Shown: positions 42,824-51,025 of the stretch, one piece after another | Layout of the letters: each line of letters starts with the position of its first letter | Position numbering within the stretch: the stretch's first letter is position 1 | Assembly (NCBI GenBank): GCA_044433115.1 | Contig: JAWXTY010000001.1 | Span: forward strand, 165,198-229,197 | Length of the DNA: 64,000 bases | From: CAKUIA01 sp044433115 | GTDB lineage: Bacteria; Verrucomicrobiota; Verrucomicrobiia; Opitutales; Intestinicryptomonadaceae | Direction of reading: 5' to 3' | Translations under genes and position numbers: made by a program | Notes under the pieces: model-generated | Database searches by the model: none | Seen by the model: only the letters and a program-made list of their open reading frames with translations | Told to the model about the DNA's origin: nothing

Positions 42824-44752
42824 ATGAACTTAGATCCAAAAATTCCAGCTGGACCAATTTCTGAAAAATGGTCTAACCACAAGTTTAGTATGAAGCTTGT
42901 TAACCCTTCTAACAGAAGAAAATACAGCGTAATAGTAGTAGGTGCAGGCTTAGCAGGTGCTAGTGCTGCAGCAAGCTTGGCTGAACAAGGTTACAATGTT
43001 TCAGTATTTTGCTACCAAGATAGCCCAAGAAGAGCTCACTCTATTGCAGCTCAAGGTGGTATCAATGCAGCAAAGAACTATCAAAACGACTCTGATAGCG
43101 TTTATAGATTATTCTACGACACTGTTAAAGGCGGCGACTTCCGTGCTAGAGAAGCTAATGTTTATCGTCTAGCTGAAGTTAGTAATTCTATCATAGACCA
43201 ATGTGTGGCTCAAGGCGTACCTTTTGCTAGAGAATACGGCGGTTTGTTGGCTAATCGTTCTTTCGGTGGTGCTCAAGTTAGTAGAACTTTCTACGCTAGA
43301 GGTCAAACTGGTCAACAATTACTTTTAGGTGCGTATTCTGCATTAAATAAGGAAGTTGCTAAGAAGAAGATTAAGGTATATTCTCGCCACGAAATGTTAG
43401 ACTTGGTTCTAATTGATGGACATGCTAAGGGTATCTTGACAAGAAATTTAGTTACTGGCGAACTTAAAACTTTTGCTGCTGACGCTGTTCTTTTATGTAC
43501 AGGTGGTTATGGCAACGTATTCTATTTGTCTACAAATGCTCAAGGTTGTAGCGTAACTGCAGCTTATAGATGTTACAAAAAGGGTGCTGGTTTTGCTAAC
43601 TTGTGCTTCACTCAAATTCACCCAACTTGTATCCCTCAACACGGCGAACAACAATCTAAGCTAACTCTTATGAGTGAGTCTTTGAGAAATGATGGTAGAG
43701 TTTGGGTTCCTAAAAAGTCTGCAGATTGTGCTAAGGACGTTAAGGATATTGCTGAAGCTGATAGAGATTATTATCTCGAAAGAAAATATCCAAGTTTTGG
43801 TAACTTAGCTCCACGTGATATTTCTTCAAGATCTGCTAAGGAAGCTTGCGACGATGGCAGAGGTGTAGGTCCTAAGGTAGGCGGAGAAAGTAGAGGCGTT
43901 TACCTCGACTTCGCTGACGCAATTAAGCGTGATGGCAAAAAGGCTATCATGGAAAGATATGACAATCTTTTCGAAATGTACGAAAGAATTACAGGCGAAG
44001 ACGCTTACGAAAAGCCAATGAGAATATATCCAGCTTCTCACTATACAATGGGTGGCTTGTGGGTTGACTATAACTTGCAAAGTAATATCCCTGGGCTATT
44101 CGTATTAGGTGAAGCGAACTTCTCTGACCACGGTGCAAACAGATTAGGGGCATCTGCCTTGATGCAAGGTTTATCTGATGGTTACTTCGTAATTCCTGCA
44201 ACTTTACCTGACTACTTGGCTAAAACTGGTGCTCAATACAACACTACAGCTGGCGACGAGTTCAAGGAAAGTATGGATAGCGTACAATCTCAAATTTCTA
44301 AATTGCTTTCTATCAAGGGTACAAAAAGCCCTAGACAGTTCCATATGGAATTAGGTAAAGTGATGTGGGAATATTGTGGTATGGGTAGAAATGAAGCTGG
44401 CTTGAAAAAGGCTTTGGAATTGATACCTCAAATTAGAGCTGATTTCTGGCAAAATGTAAGAGTTGTTGGTAGCGAAAACAATATCAATAATGAGCTTGAA
44501 AAGGCTTTGAGAGTTGCTGACTTCCTAGAATTTGCTGAAGTTATGTGTATGGACGCTTTAACTAGAGAAGAGTCTTGCGGTGGACACTTTAGAGAAGAAC
44601 ACCAAGACGCTGAAGGCGAAGCAAAAAGAGATGACGCTAATTTCTCTCACGCTTCTGTTTGGGCTTATCAAGGCGAAGACAAAAAGCCTGAAATGTTTAA
44701 AGAACCAATATCACACGACGAAGTTAAACCAGTAATTCGTTCATACAAGTAA
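42824..44752 (+). CDS. sdhA: Succinate dehydrogenase/fumarate reductase flavoprotein subunit
   Basis: Catalytic FAD subunit of complex II, 642 residues. The Rossmann motif VVGAGLAGASAAASLAEQGY lies near residue 38; the covalent FAD His is in RRAHSIAAQGGINAAK near 71. Substrate-site residues are in THPTCIPQHGEQ and YPASHYTMGGLWVDY, and the second FAD stretch is LFVLGEANFSDHGANRLGAS. Orientation toward fumarate reduction or succinate oxidation cannot be read from sequence. It lies between sdhC and sdhB (25 nt). Confidence 0.97.
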   Translation: MNLDPKIPAGPISEKWSNHKFSMKLVNPSNRRKYSVIVVGAGLAGASAAASLAEQGYNVSVFCYQDSPRRAHSIAAQGGINAAKNYQNDSDSVYRLFYDTVKGGDFRAREANVYRLAEVSNSIIDQCVAQGVPFAREYGGLLANRSFGGAQVSRTFYARGQTGQQLLLGAYSALNKEVAKKKIKVYSRHEMLDLVLIDGHAKGILTRNLVTGELKTFAADAVLLCTGGYGNVFYLSTNAQGCSVTAAYRCYKKGAGFANLCFTQIHPTCIPQHGEQQSKLTLMSESLRNDGRVWVPKKSADCAKDVKDIAEADRDYYLERKYPSFGNLAPRDISSRSAKEACDDGRGVGPKVGGESRGVYLDFADAIKRDGKKAIMERYDNLFEMYERITGEDAYEKPMRIYPASHYTMGGLWVDYNLQSNIPGLFVLGEANFSDHGANRLGASALMQGLSDGYFVIPATLPDYLAKTGAQYNTTAGDEFKESMDSVQSQISKLLSIKGTKSPRQFHMELGKVMWEYCGMGRNEAGLKKALELIPQIRADFWQNVRVVGSENNINNELEKALRVADFLEFAEVMCMDALTREESCGGHFREEHQDAEGEAKRDDANFSHASVWAYQGEDKKPEMFKEPISHDEVKPVIRSYK

Positions 44753-44777
44753 TTTAGATTAAAAGGAAATTCCATAA

Positions 44778-45536
44778 ATGAAAATAAATTTAAAAATCTG
44801 GAGGCAAGACACTCCTACTTCTAAAGGTAAATTTGAAACTTTTGCCTTAGATAATGTCAGCGAAGACAGCTCTTTTTTAGAGATGCTAGATATACTTAAC
44901 GAAAAGTTGGTATCTGAAAACAAAGATGTTATCGCTTTTGACCACGACTGTAGAGAAGGTATCTGTGGTATGTGCTCTATGGTTATCAATGGCACAGCTC
45001 ATGGTCCTGAAAGACGCACTACTGTTTGTCAGTTGCATATGCGTAAGTTCGAAAATGGCTCTACTATCATAGTTGAGCCTTGGAGAGCGAAGAACTTCCC
45101 TGTTAAGAAGGACTTAATTGTTGACAGAGAAGCTTTCGAAGAAATCCAAAGAGCTGGTGGTTATGTATCTGTACGCACAGGTTCTCCTCAAGATGCAAAT
45201 GCGACTTTAATTGCTAAGGAAACATTGGATAAGGCTATGGACGCTGCAAGCTGTATTGGTTGTGGTGCTTGTGTGGCGGCTTGTCCTAATGCTTCTGCAA
45301 TGTTGTTTACATCTGCTAAAATCACTCAATTAAACTTGTTACCTCAAGGTGCTCCTGAAAAGGATAAGCGTACTATAGCAATGGTAGACAAGATGAATGA
45401 ATTAGGTTTTGGTAATTGTACAAATTATGGCGAATGTCAAGGTGTTTGCCCTAAGGGTATAACTTTGGATAACATCGCAAAGATGAACAGAGACTACGCT
45501 ATAGCTGTTGCAAAACAAGCAGTAACTAAAGAATAG
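44778..45536 (+). CDS. sdhB: Succinate dehydrogenase/fumarate reductase iron-sulfur subunit
   Basis: Electron-transfer subunit of 252 residues with three cluster sites: [2Fe-2S] CREGICGMCSMVING plus the Cys in TTVCQLHM; [4Fe-4S] CIGCGACVAACP near residue 155; and [3Fe-4S] CTNYGECQGVCP near 214. The non-Cys residues between the last site's ligands are family-typical. A clear terminator follows at 45558-45592, ending the sdhCAB operon. Confidence 0.96.
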   Translation: MKINLKIWRQDTPTSKGKFETFALDNVSEDSSFLEMLDILNEKLVSENKDVIAFDHDCREGICGMCSMVINGTAHGPERRTTVCQLHMRKFENGSTIIVEPWRAKNFPVKKDLIVDREAFEEIQRAGGYVSVRTGSPQDANATLIAKETLDKAMDAASCIGCGACVAACPNASAMLFTSAKITQLNLLPQGAPEKDKRTIAMVDKMNELGFGNCTNYGECQGVCPKGITLDNIAKMNRDYAIAVAKQAVTKE

Positions 45537-45557
45537 TTTAGAGATTATCTTTTAAAG

Positions 45558-45592
45558 AGCCTTGAATTGCTAGAACAGTTCAAGGCTTTTTT
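45558..45592 (+). terminator. Terminator of the sdhCAB operon
   Basis: A 9-bp stem AGCCTTGAA/TTCAAGGCT with a 12-nt loop and six T. Confidence 0.88.
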
Positions 45593-45678
45593 ATGCCCTA
45601 CTCTATCGAGCAAAAAGTTTTAGATATAAATTATAAGAACTAAATCTAAGAACAAAAACCACAAAGCAACTAAGCACA

Positions 45679-45711
45679 AATAAGGCAGGCTCATTTAGAA
45701 CCTGCCTTATT
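45679..45711 (-). terminator. Hairpin after the HZS/FGE-like gene
   Basis: An 11-bp perfect stem AATAAGGCAGG/CCTGCCTTATT just downstream of the minus-strand stop at 45733. The T-run is weak, so efficiency is uncertain. Confidence 0.6.
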
Positions 45712-45732
45712 GTTATATCTATATGTGATAGT

Positions 45733-48700
45733 TTAGAGTTTGCCCTTAGCTTGGTCTGCTTCAACTATAACTCTAAAGCCTACATTATAAACTTTTTGCC
45801 AATTGTAATAAGAACGTCTAATTGTAGTTTTAGCAAAAGAAGGTCTATCTGCCCAAGAACCGCCACGAGCAACAACCTTGTCTGCAACAATTTCGCCACC
45901 TAGAGTTTTTGAGTAATTATCTTGAACCCATTCTGCAATGTTGCCTGCCATATCGTATAAGCCAAAAGCGTTAGGCTTATATGTAGCTCCCACAGCTTGA
46001 AGTAGAGTGCCATCGTCTCTAGTTTTGTCTGCAAGATTGTAAGTATAGAAAGCGTTAGGCTTTTTCATAGGAACTGGATTTACGCCAGATACTGCAAATT
46101 TAGTAGATTGAGCGTCAGCAAAGTTTTCGCATTTAGAGAAATCATCTTTAGCATCGCCAAACCAGAATTGCTTATCAGAACCTCCACGAGCTGCCCATTC
46201 CCACTGAGTTTCAGTAGGCAAAGAGAACTTAACGCCAGTCTTTTTGCTTAACCAAGCACAAAACTCTTGAGCTTCCTTATAGCTAACTCTAATTACAGGT
46301 GAGTTCTTTTCGTTTGCAGGGTAACCTTGGTTAATGTGGTCTTTCCAACGTCTATCTAAGAAACCAGAGTCGTGTTCAGCGTCGAATGCCGCGAACATCT
46401 CGTTAGTGATTTCTATCTTAGTCATATAAAATGGCTTAGAAACTTCAGCTAGCTTAGCAGGACCTTCGTCGTAGAAAGAGTCATTTGTACCTTGTACGTA
46501 CTTGCCACTTGGAACTAGAACTAAGTCCATCTTAACATTTTTCGCCAATTCAACAGAAATTTCCTTAGCAAAACCAGCCTTATCTTGCATAGACTTTGCA
46601 GTAGCTTCGTCGAAAGGATAGCCAGTAACAGTCGGAGCTTTGCCCTTATGACTTAGAACCTCGCCACGCTTGTTATACTTAATATGCTCAGCTTGATTAT
46701 ACAAAACGTCGTCTCTTTCATAGTAATAATCTTTTCTATTTGCATACTTTTCCAAGAAGAAGCGTCTCTTAGCCTCTTGGTCAAAACCAATACCTACCAT
46801 AGGCGGGTGCATTCTACCCATTACAGCCCTCATACCATTTTTGCTAACTTCCTGAATTTCTGCATCAGTCCAAGGAGTGAAAGTTCCCTTATAATTCTTA
46901 TCTGTATAAGCCTCAGTAAGAGTGCCTGCGTAAGGTACATTTAGGTCAATCCAAGTGTATAGAACACGCTTAGAGTCGTCGTCAAGATTGACGCCTTTGT
47001 GTCCCTTTTCCAAGAATTGAACTAGCTCAGAAGTGCTAGAGTGAAACTCCATTGGGCTAAGTAAGTTTTGGTTACTTTCAGGCCCTGGACGACGAACGTA
47101 AGGGTGCAAAGCTACGTAAGAATTTGAGTAGCTCTTGCCCTTCCAAGGTGTAGTTTCTTGCTTGAAATTAGGGATATTTTTCTTGTCGCCATTATGACAT
47201 TCTACGCAATATGCGTTGAGTATAGGCTGAATTTCTCTGTCGAAAGAAAAGCCTCTTGGCTTGCCCAAAAATTCCTTTACGCTTTGAGGCGGCTTTCTAC
47301 TAGCTAGAGCTGTGCCTCCAACTGGAGCTGTGTTAGAAGGCTCGTGGCAACCTACGCAACTTTGCGTTTCGCCAGCTCTAACAGTAACCCAGCTTCTAAA
47401 CAAAGCCATAGCCTTACCATCTTTATCTAAAGGTTGCAAAGAATATGGTCTATTTGCAGGAACTTTGAACATAGCAGAACCATCTGGCTCTACGTCCACA
47501 GTTCCGTGAACACGCTTGATTTCCCAACCAGACTCCAAGCCCACAGTTTCGTGGCTACCACTATATCTATAATTGTAGTTATATTCAAATATTCTCAATT
47601 TCTTAACAGCACCCTTTTCAACTCCCTTTAGCCCAGGGCCCTCATAGATATTATTTAAGAATACATAGCCAAATTCAGAGTCCTCGTCTACCTTATCAGC
47701 AATGATAGGAGGTTTTGCCCTAGCTCCTAGTGGTATAGGTTCAAATAAGTCTGCCTTCTTATCTTCTGCTAAAAGAGTCAAATTGTCGAATTTGTCTACT
47801 AAATATATAGCAAAATTTGCACCCTTGTTATTCTTATTTTGCAAAGATGTAATTACGTAATTTTCAGATATAGGATAAGGGTGAATGAACTGAAGCTTTA
47901 CCTTACTTACTAATTGGTCCATCATTTGAGCTTTGTATTCTTTACCCATACCCATATATTGATGAACTCTGCCTGCCTCTTCGATAACGCCCTTAGATAT
48001 ATCGAATAAGTGAAGTTCGCCACTGCGTCTTATGCCATGGTGTCCACTAACGATAGCTATGAACTTGTTTGAGTCTTCAAGTATAGGTCTGCAATAAAAT
48101 AGAGAATTAGGCCAATAGCTAGTTGAGCCATAATGCGACATCTGCCCTGAGCCATCTGGGTTCATTCTCATCAAAATTCTGGAGAAATAGTGCGAGTTAT
48201 CAGTGTATTCCCAACGAGTAAACATAAGCCTACCATCGTTCATAACTGTAGGAGACCACGAATTTTCTTGGTCGAAACTTAGTTGACGTATAGAGTCGTC
48301 TCTAGCGTTCTCGTCTGTTAAATTAGGGTTAAGCTTATATAAATTTGCTACGTGGTCGCTACCTCTAACACAAGGAACAGCAGCATAGCAAGCTGTACTC
48401 ATATAAATCATATTGCCATCTGGGAGATAAACGCCATCAGAATTGTCAACTTCGTCGTACTTTTCTACAGTCAAAAGGCGAGTCTTTTTAGTCTTTAAAT
48501 CCAACTCGTAAATCTGCCAATTATTCTTAGCATTTACAGAAGAATACAACAATTTATCGCCCTCCCACTTTACGTCGACATCAGTTATGCCATAAGTGCC
48601 TTCTGGCTTGAAGAAATATTCAGTTTTTTCTGGCTTTGTAATATCTATAGTCCAAAGCTCGTCCTTAAAAGACTTTGCAGAATTTGGGTATGTTTTTGTA

Positions 48701-49035
48701 TTGTTGTGGCAAAGTTTATTTAAAGAAGAATTGCCCTGCCAATTAAAAGGCAATGCCTTGTTTTCTGCCCCCAAAGGTCTTTTGATATAAACCCAATCCT
48801 TATGCTTCTTTAAAAGTGGATTAGCCAAAAGTGCTTCCCTTGCAAAAGCGTCAAAAGCAGCAGGGTCTGCATTATTCTTTTTAAAGGCTTCAAGTTTTGT
48901 CAAATACTCCCTTGGGTAAGATGGGTCTTTCGACATATCTTCAATAGCCTTTGTTACATTTGCTATATTATAATTTTGTGCATTCAAAATTCCCACAAAA
49001 GCACATAAATATACTGTCCATATAAATTTCTTCAT
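45733..49035 (-). CDS. Secreted multidomain protein: beta-propeller/HZS-alpha-like, two CxxCH sites, FGE-like domain
   Basis: The 1100-residue protein has a signal peptide (MKKFIWTVYLCAFVGILNAQ), a TolB/hydrazine-synthase-alpha-like propeller region (about 150-500, with WSPTVMNDGRLMFTRWEYTD), two haem-binding motifs, CVGCH (about 559-563) and CVECH (about 609-613), and a C-terminal formylglycine-generating-enzyme/SUMF-type domain (about 850-1095) with LPTETQWEWAARGG, YDMAGNIAEWVQD and RGGSW. The catalytic Cys pair of true FGE, normally after RGGSW, is absent (ADRPSFAKTTIRR), so it should not mature sulfatases. Such fusions occur in Planctomycetes and Verrucomicrobia. It is probably a periplasmic c-type cytochrome; its substrate is unknown. 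Confidence 0.8.
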   Translation of the reverse strand: MKKFIWTVYLCAFVGILNAQNYNIANVTKAIEDMSKDPSYPREYLTKLEAFKKNNADPAAFDAFAREALLANPLLKKHKDWVYIKRPLGAENKALPFNWQGNSSLNKLCHNNTKTYPNSAKSFKDELWTIDITKPEKTEYFFKPEGTYGITDVDVKWEGDKLLYSSVNAKNNWQIYELDLKTKKTRLLTVEKYDEVDNSDGVYLPDGNMIYMSTACYAAVPCVRGSDHVANLYKLNPNLTDENARDDSIRQLSFDQENSWSPTVMNDGRLMFTRWEYTDNSHYFSRILMRMNPDGSGQMSHYGSTSYWPNSLFYCRPILEDSNKFIAIVSGHHGIRRSGELHLFDISKGVIEEAGRVHQYMGMGKEYKAQMMDQLVSKVKLQFIHPYPISENYVITSLQNKNNKGANFAIYLVDKFDNLTLLAEDKKADLFEPIPLGARAKPPIIADKVDEDSEFGYVFLNNIYEGPGLKGVEKGAVKKLRIFEYNYNYRYSGSHETVGLESGWEIKRVHGTVDVEPDGSAMFKVPANRPYSLQPLDKDGKAMALFRSWVTVRAGETQSCVGCHEPSNTAPVGGTALASRKPPQSVKEFLGKPRGFSFDREIQPILNAYCVECHNGDKKNIPNFKQETTPWKGKSYSNSYVALHPYVRRPGPESNQNLLSPMEFHSSTSELVQFLEKGHKGVNLDDDSKRVLYTWIDLNVPYAGTLTEAYTDKNYKGTFTPWTDAEIQEVSKNGMRAVMGRMHPPMVGIGFDQEAKRRFFLEKYANRKDYYYERDDVLYNQAEHIKYNKRGEVLSHKGKAPTVTGYPFDEATAKSMQDKAGFAKEISVELAKNVKMDLVLVPSGKYVQGTNDSFYDEGPAKLAEVSKPFYMTKIEITNEMFAAFDAEHDSGFLDRRWKDHINQGYPANEKNSPVIRVSYKEAQEFCAWLSKKTGVKFSLPTETQWEWAARGGSDKQFWFGDAKDDFSKCENFADAQSTKFAVSGVNPVPMKKPNAFYTYNLADKTRDDGTLLQAVGATYKPNAFGLYDMAGNIAEWVQDNYSKTLGGEIVADKVVARGGSWADRPSFAKTTIRRSYYNWQKVYNVGFRVIVEADQAKGKL

Positions 49036-49071
49036 AAACTAAAATTAGCACAAATGCTCTATATGTAAAGC

Positions 49072-49108
49072 AAAAAAATGACTTAGAACTAAGTCTAAGC
49101 CATTTTTT
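49072..49108 (-). terminator. Terminator of the GTP-PEPCK gene
   Basis: A 15-bp stem with one G-T pair (about 49073-49087 with 49094-49108), T-run on the minus strand, 22 nt after the stop. Confidence 0.85.
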
Positions 49109-49129
49109 GTGTTTATCTAAAATTTAGAA

Positions 49130-50914
49130 TTATGAAAGTCTTTCTAAAAGAGCTTCACGTTCTAATTTCAAAGACTTTGGAAGTGCGTCATACAACTCAG
49201 GCTTTAGAGGTTGAGTTGAAACAACTGCAGCGTCAAAAGATGTAAGTTCAGCAAACTTTTCTTCAGATATATCTAAACCTTCTAGGCAAATATCACCATA
49301 ATTAGGCAAGAAACCTATAGGAGATTCAGTTGCAGCAGTATCGCCATAGCAACGACCAATCATCCAAGCTAAAACTCTTGCATTGTCGCCGTAACCAGGC
49401 CACATAAACTTACCATTAGAGTCTTTTCTAAACCAGTTAACGTGGAAGAACCTTGGAGTTGAAGACAATCCCTTACCCATCTTTACTAAGTGAGCCAAGT
49501 AGTCAGCCATATGGTAACCACAGAAAGGTAACATAGCCATAGGGTCAGAACGTAATTGTCCCAAAGTACCTTCAGCAGCTGCTGTCAATTCAGAACCCAT
49601 AGTTGCACCTAAGTATATACCGTGTGTCCAGTTGAAAGCTTCAAATACTAGAGGTACACCTGTAGGACGACGTCCACCAACGATAACTGCTGACAAAGGT
49701 ACACCTTCTAATTTTTCCATATTTTCGTCTACGCAAGGGCAGTTTACAACTGGAGCTGTGAAACGGCTATTTGGGTGAGATGCTGGAGCTTCTTTAGTCC
49801 ATACATTACCATGCCAGTCAATCAAGCCTTCAGGAGCGTCATAGCCAATACCTTCCCACCATACATCGCCATCAGGAGTCAATGCAACATTAGTGAAGAT
49901 AGAGTCTTTAGCACAAGAAATCATTGCGTTAGGGTTTGTTTCCATAGATGTACCAGGAGCAACACCAAAGAAACCAGCTTCAGGGTTAATAGCATATAAT
50001 CTGCCATCAGGACCTGGTTTAATCCAAGCAATATCATCACCTACGCAAGTAACTTCCCAACCAGCTTCAGTCATAGATGCAGGTGGAATTAACATTGCAA
50101 AGTTTGTCTTACCACAAGCACTTGGAAATGCTGCAGATACATAAGATTTTCTGCCTGAAGGCTCTTTTACGCCTAAGATAAGCATATGTTCAGCTAACCA
50201 GCCTTCTTCGTGTCCCATTGCAGATGCAATACGCAAGCTCAAGCACTTTTTACCTAACAAAGCATTACCGCCGTATCCAGAACCAAAGCTCATAATTTGA
50301 CGAGTTTCTGGGAAGTGTGCGATATAAGTATCAGCTGGGTTACAAGGCCATGCAACGTCGTCTTCAGGAGTGTTGATTGGCTTACCTACTGAGTGGATAC
50401 AAGGAATGAATTTACCTTCAGCACCTAAAGCATCTAAAACTGCTGGGCTAACCCTTGCCATAATACGCATATTTACTACAACGTAAGCAGAGTCAGTGAT
50501 TTCTACACCAATTTGAGAGATAGGTCCACCTACAGGTCCCATACTGAAAGGAATAACGTACATAGTACGACCCTTCATACAACCCTTATACAAACTAGAC
50601 ATCTTAACTTTCATCTCAGCTGGATCCATCCAATTATTAGTTGGACCTGCGTCTGCTTCTCTTTCAGAGCAGATGAATGTACGAGACTCAACACGTGCTA
50701 CGTCCTTAGGGTCAGAACGAAAAGCATAACTGTTAGGGCGTTTTTCTTCGTTTAACTTAACGCATATACCCTTATCAAGCATTTGTTGAAAAAGCATATC
50801 TGCTTCTTCTTGAGAGCCATCAGCCCAGTGAATATTGTCAGGTGTAGTTAACTTAGCAACTTCTTCTACCCATGCTAATAACGCCTTATTATTTATTGTA
50901 TTTGGATCTATCAT
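49130..50914 (-). CDS. pckG: GTP-type phosphoenolpyruvate carboxykinase
   Basis: Interconverts oxaloacetate plus GTP with PEP, CO2 and GDP. The 594-residue protein has VARVESRTFICS near residue 74, the kinase loop SAFPSACGKTNFAMLIPP with its reactive Cys near 270, VGDDIAWIKPGPDG, GFFGVAPGTSMETNPNAM near 316 and the nucleotide-binding WFRKDSNGKFMWPGYGDN near 490. Family length and all motifs are intact. In anaerobes this enzyme often runs toward oxaloacetate for succinate production. It is a single gene with its own terminator. Confidence 0.97.
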   Translation of the reverse strand: MIDPNTINNKALLAWVEEVAKLTTPDNIHWADGSQEEADMLFQQMLDKGICVKLNEEKRPNSYAFRSDPKDVARVESRTFICSEREADAGPTNNWMDPAEMKVKMSSLYKGCMKGRTMYVIPFSMGPVGGPISQIGVEITDSAYVVVNMRIMARVSPAVLDALGAEGKFIPCIHSVGKPINTPEDDVAWPCNPADTYIAHFPETRQIMSFGSGYGGNALLGKKCLSLRIASAMGHEEGWLAEHMLILGVKEPSGRKSYVSAAFPSACGKTNFAMLIPPASMTEAGWEVTCVGDDIAWIKPGPDGRLYAINPEAGFFGVAPGTSMETNPNAMISCAKDSIFTNVALTPDGDVWWEGIGYDAPEGLIDWHGNVWTKEAPASHPNSRFTAPVVNCPCVDENMEKLEGVPLSAVIVGGRRPTGVPLVFEAFNWTHGIYLGATMGSELTAAAEGTLGQLRSDPMAMLPFCGYHMADYLAHLVKMGKGLSSTPRFFHVNWFRKDSNGKFMWPGYGDNARVLAWMIGRCYGDTAATESPIGFLPNYGDICLEGLDISEEKFAELTSFDAAVVSTQPLKPELYDALPKSLKLEREALLERLS

Positions 50915-51025
50915 AATAATTTTTTATGTTAAATTTTTAAATGCTATCTATATTGCCAACTTTTAGATATTTATCAACATTTTTTTTCAATTATTTTTAA
51001 AAAAAGTATTACAAAAATGTAACTT

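Noticed and set aside
45733..49035. Sulfatase-maturing enzyme
   Set aside because: The FGE-like domain lacks the catalytic cysteines after RGGSW.
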